Assembly: GCA_026414565.1 (NCBI GenBank)
Contig: JAOAIT010000018.1
Coordinates: 1 to 64,000 of the forward strand
Length of the DNA stretch: 64,000 bases
Origin: Verrucomicrobiia bacterium
GTDB lineage: Bacteria; Verrucomicrobiota; Verrucomicrobiia; Limisphaerales; Fontisphaeraceae
Direction: 5' to 3'
Shown here in pieces: positions 18,950-26,860 of this stretch (position 1 is its first letter; every line of letters begins with the position of its first letter). Below the pieces are notes generated by a model. It did no database searches. It saw nothing but the letters and a program-made list of their open reading frames with translations, and was not told the DNA's origin. A program made the translations under genes and the position numbers.

Positions 18950-18978
18950 TGGCCAGCGGCGGGGGTGCAGGATATAAT
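18950..18978 (+). promoter_or_regulatory. Promoter-like element with perfect TATAAT, probable leaderless start
   Basis: TGGCCA (18950-18955), a 17-nt spacer and a perfect TATAAT (18973-18978) are followed by GGGGGT and then the ATG at 18985. The expected transcription start coincides with the first base of the start codon. Confidence 0.45.
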
Positions 18979-18984
18979 GGGGGT

Positions 18985-19845
18985 ATGAAACCCGCAGAAG
19001 CCTACCTGGCCAAGGCCAGGGAAATTATTGCCTGTGTGGCGGGGCAGATGGCAGCCATTGAACAGGCAGCGGATTGGTTTGCCGAGGCCATTCTGGCCGG
19101 GCGCATGGTGCACGTCTTTGGGACCGGGCAATGTCGCGCGATGGTGGAGGAGTTTTGGCCGCGCAACGGGTCATTTCCCGGATTTCATCCCATTGTCGAG
19201 CTGGCTCTCAGCGCGCCCAATCCGGTGGGAGCCAATGGCCCGCGGCAGGCGATGTATTTGGAAAATACACCCGGTTTGGCGGAGCAAATTCTGAAGAACT
19301 TTGCGCTGCACCGCAAAGACGCCGCGCTCATCATCACGTCGAGCGGCTGCAGTGTGGTGCCGGTGGAAATGGCCGCTTTATTTCAAAAACGGGGCATCCG
19401 GGTGGTGGCACTGGTGAGTGTGCGGCATTCGGCGGTGAGCGCCTCGCGGCATGCGGAGGGGCGTAAGGTGCAGGATTTTGCAGATTTGGTGTTGGACACG
19501 GGGGCGCCGACGGGGGATGCGCTGATAACGGTGGAGGGGATTGAGGAGCCGGTGGGGAGTGCTTCCACCTTGGGGGGGTGTCTGGTGATTAATTGCCTGA
19601 AAGTGGAAGTGGCGCGCAGGCTGGTGCAAGGGGGGCATCCGCCGAGGGTGTTGGTGGCGCCAGCGCTGGCGGGTCAGGAGCGGGCTCATGGTTTGTTTGA
19701 GCTGGCGGTGGCGGAGCAGGCCCGTTTGTTGGCCAAACTGCATCAGGAACTGGAGGCGCAAACGGAATCCATGACCAGTTTTCGCCGGCGGGCGCCGGAG
19801 AAGCCGCCGGAGGAATTTGATACCGGCTCCTTTTTTATCACCTGA
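18985..19845 (+). CDS. SIS-domain sugar isomerase-like protein (UPF0309 type)
   Basis: The 286-aa cytoplasmic protein has a SIS fold: helix-rich start, VHVFGTGQCRAMVEEFWPRNGSFPGF around residues 40-70, LIITSSGCSVVPVEMA near 115-130 and GIRVVALVSV. This arrangement matches the UPF0309 group of phosphosugar-binding proteins related to GmhA and the SIS domain of GlcNAc-6-phosphate regulators. The substrate is probably a phosphorylated sugar, but no activity can be fixed. The C-terminal 45 residues are charged and not part of the SIS fold. A HAD phosphatase lies convergently 6 nt downstream. A strong leaderless promoter-like element abuts the ATG. Confidence 0.82.
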   Translation: MKPAEAYLAKAREIIACVAGQMAAIEQAADWFAEAILAGRMVHVFGTGQCRAMVEEFWPRNGSFPGFHPIVELALSAPNPVGANGPRQAMYLENTPGLAEQILKNFALHRKDAALIITSSGCSVVPVEMAALFQKRGIRVVALVSVRHSAVSASRHAEGRKVQDFADLVLDTGAPTGDALITVEGIEEPVGSASTLGGCLVINCLKVEVARRLVQGGHPPRVLVAPALAGQERAHGLFELAVAEQARLLAKLHQELEAQTESMTSFRRRAPEKPPEEFDTGSFFIT

Positions 19846-19851
19846 GCCGAT

Positions 19852-20526
19852 TCATTGCAGCGCTTCGAGCGGAAAATTTTCCAGGGTGGCGACGGCCCAA
19901 TCTGGGGCATGGTGTTGAAGTTCGGACAGCGTCGCGCCGCCGGTGGCGACTGCGAGGGTTTTGGCGCCGATGGCGCGGCCACAGCGGATGTCATGGGGGG
20001 TATCGCCCACCACCAGGACTTCGTGGGGCTGCAGAGAGTCTCCCAGGAGGGCGCGGCCGCGGGCCAGGGCGATGCGGGCAATTTCGTTGCGGTCCTCGTG
20101 ATCATCGGCAAAAGCGCCGGTGACAAAGGGCCCCCAGAGGCCAAAATGGCGCAGTTTGATTTCGGCGCCAAGGCGGATGTTGCCGGTCAGCAAGCCCAGG
20201 ACGGGGGGAGGGTGTTGCGTTTGCAGGGCCGTGATAAATTGCGTTACGCCCGGAATAACGCCGCCGGTGGACTCGCGGAGGTAGTGATCGAGCAGGAAGA
20301 TGTAGCAGTCAAAAAAGCGGCGCATGTCTTCCGGGGTGGCTTCCCGGCCGTGCTGGCGCAGGAATTCCCGCACCAGACTGGTGTCTGTGCGGCCGGCGAA
20401 ACTCATGGTTTCCGTGCCGTTGCCGAGGCCGAATTCAACAGCAAAAGCCCGGGCAAAAGCCTTGACTCCCGCGCCGTGAGTGCGGATGAGCGTGCCGTCA
20501 ATATCAAACAGGGCCAGCCGGACCAT
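19852..20526 (-). CDS. HAD-superfamily hydrolase (phosphoglycolate phosphatase-like)
   Basis: The 224-aa protein has motif I DIDGTLIRTHG at the N-terminus, motif II GLLTGN (Thr in LLTGNI) and motif III/IV VVGDTPHDIRCGRAIGA. A helical cap between motifs I and II marks subfamily IA, which includes phosphoglycolate and beta-phosphoglucomutase-type phosphatases. Substrate is not predictable. The start MVRLALFDIDGT at 20526 is chosen; the open frame upstream has no homology-like content. It is convergent with the SIS gene and divergent from the metallo-hydrolase gene. Confidence 0.88.
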   Translation of the reverse strand: MVRLALFDIDGTLIRTHGAGVKAFARAFAVEFGLGNGTETMSFAGRTDTSLVREFLRQHGREATPEDMRRFFDCYIFLLDHYLRESTGGVIPGVTQFITALQTQHPPPVLGLLTGNIRLGAEIKLRHFGLWGPFVTGAFADDHEDRNEIARIALARGRALLGDSLQPHEVLVVGDTPHDIRCGRAIGAKTLAVATGGATLSELQHHAPDWAVATLENFPLEALQ

Positions 20527-20535
20527 AGTGCGGCA

Positions 20536-20564
20536 AAGGTAGGAGCGGAAGTGGGGACGGGCAA
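20536..20564 (-). promoter_or_regulatory. Putative promoter of the HAD gene, very short leader
   Basis: On the minus strand TTGCCC (20559-20564), a 17-nt spacer and TACCTT (20536-20541) precede the ATG by 9 nt. Confidence 0.3.
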
Positions 20565-20668
20565 CTGAAAAAGGATTTGTGGGGAGCCTCTGTCTGCAGG
20601 GGGTCCCGGCGAGCCACATAGGCTCCGTCGTGAGTGGCGGCACGGGGCGGGGGGGGAGGGGTGTGGCC

Positions 20669-20698
20669 TTGACAAGGCGGGTTAAGGTCACAGATTAA
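20669..20698 (+). promoter_or_regulatory. Putative promoter with consensus -35
   Basis: A perfect TTGACA (20669-20674) is followed after 18 nt by the weaker GATTAA (20693-20698). The ATG at 20703 follows only 4 nt later and no ribosome binding site is visible. Confidence 0.35.
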
Positions 20699-20702
20699 GG
20701 GC

Positions 20703-21704
20703 ATGGCCAAAAGCCGCCGGAAGTGGCTGAAATACACGCTCATGGCCGCCGGTGTGGGGGCGGTAACGGGGGCGTGGTGGGTGCAGCATTCGAAGAGCCG
20801 TTTGGCGCGGATATTGCGTATGTTAAGTTCTGATTATTTCCGGCGCATGGCCGCGCCGTCGCACCGGCCCGAGCCGCAGCAGTGGTCGGATCGCCATGTT
20901 ACTTTGAGCTGGCTGGGGCACGCCACCACCTTGATTAATTTCCTGGGAATCCGGCTATTGTTGGATCCGGTGTTCAGTCAGCGGGTGGGGCCGGTGGGGT
21001 GGTTGGGGAACGTTGGTCCCAAGCGATATATAGCGCCGGCGTTGGGGGTGGCGGAGCTGCCGGAGGTGGAGCTTATTCTGCTGTCTCATGCGCATTATGA
21101 CCATTTTGACCGCCCCACATTGCGCCAACTGCCAAAACAGGCCACGGTCATTACGGCGCCGGAGACGAGTGATTTGCTGGAGGGCATGGGTTTCAGGGTG
21201 GTGAAGGAGCTGGATTGGAATGAGCGATACGTTTTCCGGAATGGGGGCGGAGAGCTGGAGGTGCAGGCGGTGCAGGTGCGGCATTGGGGGCAGCGCTGGC
21301 CCAACAAAAAGGTGCGGGGATACAACGGCTACATTTTGCGGCGGGAGGGGCGGTCGGTGTTATTTGCCGGAGATACCGCCATGACGCCGCTGTTCAAACA
21401 GCACCGGCGGTTGGGGCCGTTTGATTTGGCCATCATGCCGATTGCGGCGTATGACCCCTGGATTTGGAATCATTGCACGCCGGAGGAGGCGGTGGAGATG
21501 GCCAATGATGCGGGGGCGCGTTTCATTGCGCCGGTGCATCATGAGACCTTCAAGCTGAGTGATGAACCGATGGATGAACCCGTGCGGCGGTTTTGTCGGG
21601 CGCTGGCGGACGAGCCTTCCCGGATTGCGTGGCGGCGGGTGGGGGAGACGTTTGCGCTGAATGAGCAGGGGGTGGCGGTCAAAGTTCAGCGGTCTTCGGC
21701 ATAG
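20703..21704 (+). CDS. MBL-fold metallo-hydrolase, NAPE-PLD/UlaG-like, membrane-anchored
   Basis: The 333-aa protein has an N-terminal positively charged segment and one hydrophobic helix (about residues 11-27), perhaps a Tat/Sec signal or anchor. The metallo-beta-lactamase core follows: LSWLGHATTLI, LLDPVFSQRVGP, and the metal ligands SHAHYDHFD (His129, His131, Asp133, His134). FAGDTAMTP and PVHHETFKLSDEP come later. The DPVFSxRxxP and HAHYDHxD arrangement matches the family of bacterial N-acylphosphatidylethanolamine phospholipase D-like enzymes. Actual substrate is unknown; phospholipid or phosphodiester cleavage is the reasonable guess. It overlaps the 3' end of the convergent EEP gene by 19 nt. 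Confidence 0.88.
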   Translation: MAKSRRKWLKYTLMAAGVGAVTGAWWVQHSKSRLARILRMLSSDYFRRMAAPSHRPEPQQWSDRHVTLSWLGHATTLINFLGIRLLLDPVFSQRVGPVGWLGNVGPKRYIAPALGVAELPEVELILLSHAHYDHFDRPTLRQLPKQATVITAPETSDLLEGMGFRVVKELDWNERYVFRNGGGELEVQAVQVRHWGQRWPNKKVRGYNGYILRREGRSVLFAGDTAMTPLFKQHRRLGPFDLAIMPIAAYDPWIWNHCTPEEAVEMANDAGARFIAPVHHETFKLSDEPMDEPVRRFCRALADEPSRIAWRRVGETFALNEQGVAVKVQRSSA

Positions 21705-22618
21705 ATCGTGGCCACGATGGGGCGATGATCGGAGGCCAGCCCCCAATTGGGCAGGGCGAGGACATAGGTTTCCTCGGGGATCCACTCGGCGGCCATGCCT
21801 TTGCTCAGGAGGATGTAGTCAATGCGGCTGTAGGAGTCTTCCAGGCCGTAATAATGCGTCCAGGTGATGCGGCGTGCATCCTGCCGGTTATTGAGAGGAG
21901 GCAGGCTGTCGCCGTTACGCTCGGCGGGTCGGGTATCCACCAAACCATTGCGGGCGTTGGCCCGGCCGAGGACGGTGCGCAATGTCCGGCTGTCCTTGGT
22001 GTCGTTGAAGTCACCTAGAACGACCAGATTCAGCTTGGGATTGGCGGTCAGGCGGGTCTCAATGATTTCCCGGAGGAGGCGGGCCTCCTGTTCCCGCATT
22101 TCGGCTTCGTCGCCTTCGGGAATGGGGCGGCGGGATTTGAGATGCACGGCGATCAGGGTGAACTGGTAACCTTTGGGTCCCTGCAAATCCACCTCCAGAA
22201 AGGCACGGCTGACATGAAAGCGGCGCCCGTAGAGCAGGTAGGTCAGGTTGGTGTGCGGTCGGCGGGCAACAAGGGGCAGGCGACTCAGCAGGGCGACGTG
22301 AATGTTGGTGTCCCAGCCGCGCACCCATTCCCAATGGGGCAGGGAAAGTCCCTCGGCCTGCAGGGAATCGCGCAGCTCCAACAGGGCATTGGTGCTGCCC
22401 ATTTCGACGAGGGAAATGACGTCGGGTTGGAGGGCGCGGATGCTCTCTCGGATTTTGGCGCGGGCTTCCGGGGTTTTGGCGGGGCGGGTGCCGGCGGGTT
22501 GGTCCAGGTAATTTTCGAGATTGTAATGGGCAAGGCGGATTTTCTCCGCGGCGGCCGCCGACGAAAGGCCGGCCAGGAGCAGGCAGAGACTAATAAAAAC
22601 AAGTATTAGAACGCGCAT
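21686..22618 (-). CDS. Exported endonuclease/exonuclease/phosphatase family protein
   Basis: The 310-aa protein carries a signal peptide (MRVLILVFISLCLLLAGLSSAAAA). The EEP fold follows: LAHYNLENYL, DVISLVEM (catalytic Glu), AVHLKSRRP, LGDFNDTKDS and the terminal SDHRPIVATI. These enzymes are Mg-dependent phosphodiesterases acting on DNA, lipids or sugar phosphates; export suggests a scavenging role. The ATG at 22618 is preferred over the TTG one codon upstream. A good promoter-like element lies 9 nt before it. Confidence 0.88.
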   Translation of the reverse strand: MRVLILVFISLCLLLAGLSSAAAAEKIRLAHYNLENYLDQPAGTRPAKTPEARAKIRESIRALQPDVISLVEMGSTNALLELRDSLQAEGLSLPHWEWVRGWDTNIHVALLSRLPLVARRPHTNLTYLLYGRRFHVSRAFLEVDLQGPKGYQFTLIAVHLKSRRPIPEGDEAEMREQEARLLREIIETRLTANPKLNLVVLGDFNDTKDSRTLRTVLGRANARNGLVDTRPAERNGDSLPPLNNRQDARRITWTHYYGLEDSYSRIDYILLSKGMAAEWIPEETYVLALPNWGLASDHRPIVATIYAEDR

Positions 22619-22627
22619 CAAGCGGAT

Positions 22628-22656
22628 GAATTACGGGGTGGGAGGGAAGAAGTCAA
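22628..22656 (-). promoter_or_regulatory. Putative promoter of the EEP gene
   Basis: On the minus strand TTGACT (22651-22656), a 17-nt spacer and TAATTC (22628-22633) lie 9 nt before the start codon. Confidence 0.4.
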
Positions 22657-22772
22657 AGCCGATTCATCTGGGTGGGCGGGGGGGCGAGCGGAGGCTGGAG
22701 GGATGGCCTGCTTGAGGCGGCGGTCCGGCCGGCTGGTGGATGAAGCAGCGAAGGGGCAAAGTGCAAAAAATC

Positions 22773-22818
22773 TTGTCAGGGGGCAAAGCTGCCACTAAAA
22801 GGGGCGTGTGAGTCACAC
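22773..22818 (+). promoter_or_regulatory. Putative promoter with a palindromic operator at the start site (GST-phoH)
   Basis: TTGTCA (22773-22778), a 17-nt spacer and TAAAAG (22796-22801) are followed at once by the perfect inverted repeat GTGTGA-G-TCACAC (22806-22818). The repeat covers the expected transcription start, which is where a repressor would act. It lies about 100 nt upstream of the GST gene. The rest of the 302-nt gap 22619-22920 shows only the divergent EEP promoter and G-rich sequence. Confidence 0.4.
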
Positions 22819-22920
22819 CATGGTTTATCCAACGGCGCCCACCGAAATTGGACGCTGCGGGCGGCGGGCGGCGGGGTGTCGTGGGCGGCAGGCGCTTCAA
22901 TCCTCCATTCTGGCAAATCC

Positions 22921-23589
22921 ATGATGGTTTTGGTGCAATTTCCGTGGAGCCCGTTTTGCCTGGTGCAACGGCGCATCCTGGAGTATTCAGGGGCAAAATA
23001 TAAGCTGCATAACATTCCATGCACGGATCGCCGGCTGGTGTGGCGGTTGACCCGGCAGCGGTATTATCAGGTGCCGATTCTCAAGGATGGCCGGAATGTG
23101 ATTTTTGAGACGGATCACGAGTCGCAGGTTATCGCCAAATACGTGGATAACGCCCTGGGTCTGGACTTGTTTCCACGCTCACTCGCCGGGGTGCAGAATA
23201 TTTTGTGGCGGCACATTGAAAACGAAATTGAAGAAGTTTGTTTCAAGCTGAACGACATTTATTTCCGGGAGTTTGTGCCGGCAAGGGAGCATTTGGAATT
23301 CATCCGGTTCAAGGAGCGGAAATTCGGGCGGGGTTGCCTGGAGCAATGGCGGCGGCAGCAGGTGACGCTGTTGGAGGAGCTGCAACGGCGGCTGCTGCCG
23401 TTTGAGCAGATGTTGACTACCCGCCCGTTTTTGTTGGAGGAGCGTCCGCGATTTGTGGATTTTGATTTATACGGCATGCTGGCCAATTTTTTGTACAGCG
23501 GTCATTACCAGTTGCCGGCGCCCCACAACCGGCTGGCCGAGTGGTATCAGCGCATGGACACCTGCCGCCGAACTGACTTCAGCCTGTGA
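22921..23589 (+). CDS. Glutathione S-transferase-like protein
   Basis: The 222-aa protein has a thioredoxin-fold N-terminal half (MVLVQFPWSPFCLVQRRILE, then YYQVPILKDG and the ESQVIAKYVD block of the glutathione site). An all-helical C-terminal half ends LAEWYQRMDTCRR. A Cys in SPFC at the catalytic position suggests an omega- or beta-like, thiol-transferase type rather than a classical tyrosine GST. Its substrate is unknown. The ATG at 22921 (MMVLVQ) is chosen. The stop codon overlaps the GTG start of the phoH-like gene (GTGA), implying translational coupling. Confidence 0.8.
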   Translation: MMVLVQFPWSPFCLVQRRILEYSGAKYKLHNIPCTDRRLVWRLTRQRYYQVPILKDGRNVIFETDHESQVIAKYVDNALGLDLFPRSLAGVQNILWRHIENEIEEVCFKLNDIYFREFVPAREHLEFIRFKERKFGRGCLEQWRRQQVTLLEELQRRLLPFEQMLTTRPFLLEERPRFVDFDLYGMLANFLYSGHYQLPAPHNRLAEWYQRMDTCRRTDFSL

Positions 23590-24881
23590 AAAACTACATA
23601 CTCGACACCAACGTCCTGCTGCACGATCCCAACAGTCTCTTCAATTTTCAGGAAAATCACGTCCTGATTCCCATCGAGGTCATTGAAGAGATTGATCGTT
23701 TCAAGCGCGAGGCGACGGAGCTGGGGCAAAATGCCCGCACCGTGAGCCGGACGCTGGATGCGCTGCGGGAGCAGGGGGCTTTAAGCGCGGGGGTGCCGCT
23801 GCGCAACGGGGGGCTGTTGAAGATTCTGTTTCATCAAAACAATGGCAACGGCCATCATCATCACAGCGTGGACAGCCGCATTTTGGCGCTGGCACTGGCC
23901 GTGCAGGAAGCGGACAAGGGACGCAAGACGGTGCTGGTGACCAAGGACATCAATCTGCGCATCCGGGCCGACGCCTGCGGACTGGCGGCGGAGGATTACG
24001 AGACCGATCATGTGCGGATTCAGGATTTGTACACGGGGATGTTTGAAAAGACGGTCAGCGCCGAGCAGATGGCGGCGTTTCGCACGCAGGGTGAGCTGGA
24101 GGTGCCGCTGAACGGCCATTATCCCAACGAGTATTGTGTGTTGAACGATGCGGGCAACCCACGGCGGCCGGCTCTGGCCAAGGTGGATGTGACAGGCCGG
24201 AAACTGGTGCCGATTCTGGATTGCCGGGAGGGGGTATGGGGGATCAAACCGCGCAACCGGGAACAACATTTTGCCCTGGATGCCCTGTTGGACGAGCGCG
24301 TCCGGCTGGTGACCCTGATGGGCAAGGCGGGCACGGGCAAGACCTTGCTGGCGATGGCGGCAGGGTTGAAGAAGACGGTGCAGGACCGGGAGTTTCGGCG
24401 GCTGGTGGTGGCGCGGCCGACGGTTTCTGTGGGACGGGAGCTGGGCTTTCTGCCGGGGACGCTGGAGGAGAAGTTAAATCCTTGGATGCAACCCATCCAT
24501 GACGCGCTGGAGATGCTGAGCGACTTGAACATGGGCCATGAACACCGGCGGGCCTCGGATTTGTTGCGCAGCGGCACGATTGTGGTGGAGGCACTGAGTT
24601 ATATTCGCGGGCGGAGCATTGCCAACCAGTTCATGGTGATAGACGAGGCGCAGAACCTGACGCCGCTGGAGGTGAAGACGATTTGCACCCGCGTGGGACA
24701 CGGCACCAAGCTGGTGTTCACCGGGGATCCCTACCAAATTGATAATCCCTATGTGGATTCGGCCTCCAATGGTTTTAATTACCTGGTAAGCCGTTTTCGT
24801 GAGCAGCCGCTGGCGGCGCACATTGAATTGCAGAAAGGGGAGCGGTCAGAACTGGCGGAGCTGGCGGCGAATATATTGTAG
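23586..24881 (+). CDS. PIN-PhoH family protein (PhoH2-type RNA helicase/nuclease)
   Basis: The 431-aa protein has an N-terminal PIN domain (YILDTNVLLHDP ... EEIDRFKRE ... VDSRILALAL). This is joined to a C-terminal PhoH ATPase domain with Walker A GKAGTGKTLLA (about residue 246), VARPTVSVG, FMVIDEAQN (Walker B) and FTGDPYQID. Proteins of this architecture (PhoH2) are reported to unwind and cut RNA. It starts at GTG 23586, overlapping the GST stop by 4 nt, so the two are probably co-expressed. It converges on pyrD. Confidence 0.93.
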   Translation: MKNYILDTNVLLHDPNSLFNFQENHVLIPIEVIEEIDRFKREATELGQNARTVSRTLDALREQGALSAGVPLRNGGLLKILFHQNNGNGHHHHSVDSRILALALAVQEADKGRKTVLVTKDINLRIRADACGLAAEDYETDHVRIQDLYTGMFEKTVSAEQMAAFRTQGELEVPLNGHYPNEYCVLNDAGNPRRPALAKVDVTGRKLVPILDCREGVWGIKPRNREQHFALDALLDERVRLVTLMGKAGTGKTLLAMAAGLKKTVQDREFRRLVVARPTVSVGRELGFLPGTLEEKLNPWMQPIHDALEMLSDLNMGHEHRRASDLLRSGTIVVEALSYIRGRSIANQFMVIDEAQNLTPLEVKTICTRVGHGTKLVFTGDPYQIDNPYVDSASNGFNYLVSRFREQPLAAHIELQKGERSELAELAANIL

Positions 24882-24923
24882 AGCAGGGAGAGCACGGCAG
24901 CGCCGGCGCCCACCGGCGGCGAG

Positions 24924-25841
24924 TTATATTCGCGGCAACTTCACGGAGCCGACAAGGCTTTTGAGGTCTTCAATTCCGTGGCGTTGCATATATTCGCGGA
25001 TGCCTTCCAGAACGCGCAGGGAGGTTTGCGGCTCGTAGAAGTTGGCAGTGCCTACGGCCACGGCGGAAGCGCCGGCGATGATGAACTCCAGGGCGTCCTC
25101 GGCGGATTGAATGCCGCCCATGCCAATGATGGGGATTTTGACGGCGCGGGCGGCCTCCCAGACGAGTTTGATGGCAATGGGTTTGATGCAGGGGCCAGTG
25201 AGGCCGCCGGTGATGTTGGCCAGGCGGGGACGCCGGGTTTCGATGTCAATGGCCATGGCCGGGAAGCTGTTCATGATGGAGAGCGCATCGCTGCCGGCTG
25301 CCTCGGCGGCCTGGGCATAAGGGACGATGCTGGCCACGTTGGGGCTGAGTTTGGTGATGAGCGGGAGGCGGGTGGCTTGACGGCAGGCCGAGACGACTTT
25401 TTCCAGGAGGCGGACATCGGTGCCAAAGTGTGAGCCGCCTTCCTTGATATTGGGGCAGGAGACATTAAGTTCCAGGGCGCCGACGCCTTCGAGGGCGTCA
25501 AAACGACGGGCAACTTCAGCGTATTCTTCCAGGGTGCGTCCCCAGATGTTGATGATGACTGGGACCTTGAGGGTTTTAAGGAAAGGCCAGTATTTTTCAA
25601 TGAACCCGTCCACGCCGGGGCCTTGGAGACCGATGGCATTGATGAGGCCGCTGGCGACTTCCACGGTGCGCGGGGTGGGGTTACCGCGGACAGGATCGAG
25701 GCGGATGCCCTTGACCACCACGGCCCCGAGCTGGTTCAAGTCGAGCAGGCGGGCATATTCCACACCGTAGCCGAAGGTGCCGGAGGCGACGGTGACGGGG
25801 TTGGGCATCACCAAAGAACCGATGCGAACGGACCAGTTCAT
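24924..25841 (-). CDS. pyrD: Dihydroorotate dehydrogenase, class 1B catalytic subunit
   Basis: The 305-aa FMN-dependent TIM-barrel enzyme oxidises dihydroorotate to orotate in pyrimidine synthesis. Visible blocks are NPVTVASGTFGYGVEY, IGLQGPGVDGF, LELNVSCPNIKEGG (catalytic cysteine rather than the serine of class 2), PIIGMGGI and AGASAVAVGTAN. Class 1B is also indicated by the neighbouring electron-transfer subunit pyrK, whose stop codon overlaps this ATG (ATGA). The enzyme is therefore expected to use NAD+ through PyrK. Confidence 0.96.
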   Translation of the reverse strand: MNWSVRIGSLVMPNPVTVASGTFGYGVEYARLLDLNQLGAVVVKGIRLDPVRGNPTPRTVEVASGLINAIGLQGPGVDGFIEKYWPFLKTLKVPVIINIWGRTLEEYAEVARRFDALEGVGALELNVSCPNIKEGGSHFGTDVRLLEKVVSACRQATRLPLITKLSPNVASIVPYAQAAEAAGSDALSIMNSFPAMAIDIETRRPRLANITGGLTGPCIKPIAIKLVWEAARAVKIPIIGMGGIQSAEDALEFIIAGASAVAVGTANFYEPQTSLRVLEGIREYMQRHGIEDLKSLVGSVKLPRI

Positions 25842-26623
25842 GCCATGACCTCCCAGGCGATGGTGTGGGCGTTGAAGACGGGGCCTTCGGTGCAGGTGCG
25901 TTGGTATTCCCAGCCCTCAGCGGAACGGATGGGAATGACGCAGGTGAGACAGACCCCCACGCCGCAGCACATGTGTTCGTCCATGGAAAGCTCAGCTTCG
26001 ACGTTAAACTCGCGGGCCAGGTCGCTGACGGCCTTAAGCATGGGATTGGGGCCGCAGGCGTGGAGCCGGACGTTTTGGGTGCCGCGCTGCAATTCCTCGC
26101 GCAAGGGCTGAGTCACCAGCCCTTTGATGCCGTAGCTGCCGTCCTCAGTGGTGGCGCGGACCTCCCAGCCGAGGGCGCGAAATTCGTTTTCGCAGAGAAT
26201 GTCGCCCTGTTTGCGTCCGCCGACAAAGACGATGCCGGGGCGGGGGGAGCGTTCAGCCAGGAGGTACAGGGCCGCCATGCCATAGCCGCCGGCGACAAGC
26301 AGGGGGCGAATCTCGGGGGAAGAGGGAATCGTAAAACCGTGTCCCAACGGGCCGATGACACTAAGTCCCTGCCCGGGTTTGAGGCGGGATAGTTGATGGG
26401 TGCCTTTGCCGACGGTTTTGTAGAGCACGGACAACGTGTGGTCCCGGACTTGAAAGATGCTGAAGGGGCGGCGCAGCAGCGCCTCGCGCAACAGCGGCAC
26501 ACGGATATGCACAAATTGCCCCGGCTGCACCAGCGGAGCGATGTGCTCCGCCTGCAACACGAGCCGGTAATACTGGCCGGTAAAATTGTCGTTGGCCAGG
26601 ATGATGGCGTCCTGCTCAACCAT
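25838..26623 (-). CDS. pyrK: Dihydroorotate dehydrogenase electron-transfer subunit
   Basis: The 261-aa flavoprotein passes electrons from PyrD's FMN to NAD+. It has an FAD-binding barrel (LLRRPFSIFQV, VGKGTHQLSRLKPG, VIGPLGHGF), an NAD-binding half (LLVAGGYGMAALYLLAE) and a C-terminal [2Fe-2S] cluster site HMCCGVGVCLTC with a distal Cys in QRTCTEGPVF. It comes first in the pyrK-pyrD pair, overlapping by 4 nt. Length is normal. Confidence 0.95.
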   Translation of the reverse strand: MVEQDAIILANDNFTGQYYRLVLQAEHIAPLVQPGQFVHIRVPLLREALLRRPFSIFQVRDHTLSVLYKTVGKGTHQLSRLKPGQGLSVIGPLGHGFTIPSSPEIRPLLVAGGYGMAALYLLAERSPRPGIVFVGGRKQGDILCENEFRALGWEVRATTEDGSYGIKGLVTQPLREELQRGTQNVRLHACGPNPMLKAVSDLAREFNVEAELSMDEHMCCGVGVCLTCVIPIRSAEGWEYQRTCTEGPVFNAHTIAWEVMA

Positions 26624-26776
26624 GCGCGGGGAGCATGGGGGGGGCGGGCTTTCCTGTCAATGTTGGGATAAAAGGGGTTGAATGACGCATTGCCCCCCAT
26701 GCTTTGGCAAAATTATCCATGCCGTTTCCGCTGGATGGTTCATGAGGGGGTTAGGCGGTGGGAGGCATAATTTTGC

Positions 26777-26805
26777 TTTGCAGTTTGGCATTTTTGCCGT
26801 ATAGC
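26777..26805 (+). promoter_or_regulatory. Putative promoter of the roadblock-mglA operon
   Basis: TTTGCA (26777-26782), a 17-nt spacer and TATAGC (26800-26805) lie 55 nt upstream of the ATG at 26861. A TTGGCATTTTTGCC inverted repeat (26786-26798 region) sits inside the spacer and could be an operator. Confidence 0.35.
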
Positions 26806-26860
26806 TTGCCAAGAACCGTTTAGCAGCGTCCGAAACGCAGCGCATGTTAAAGGCCTGAAC

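Noticed and set aside
22806-22818. GTGTGA-G-TCACAC as a CRP site
   Set aside because: The half-sites are one base apart; CRP needs a six-base spacing, so it is reported only as an unknown operator.
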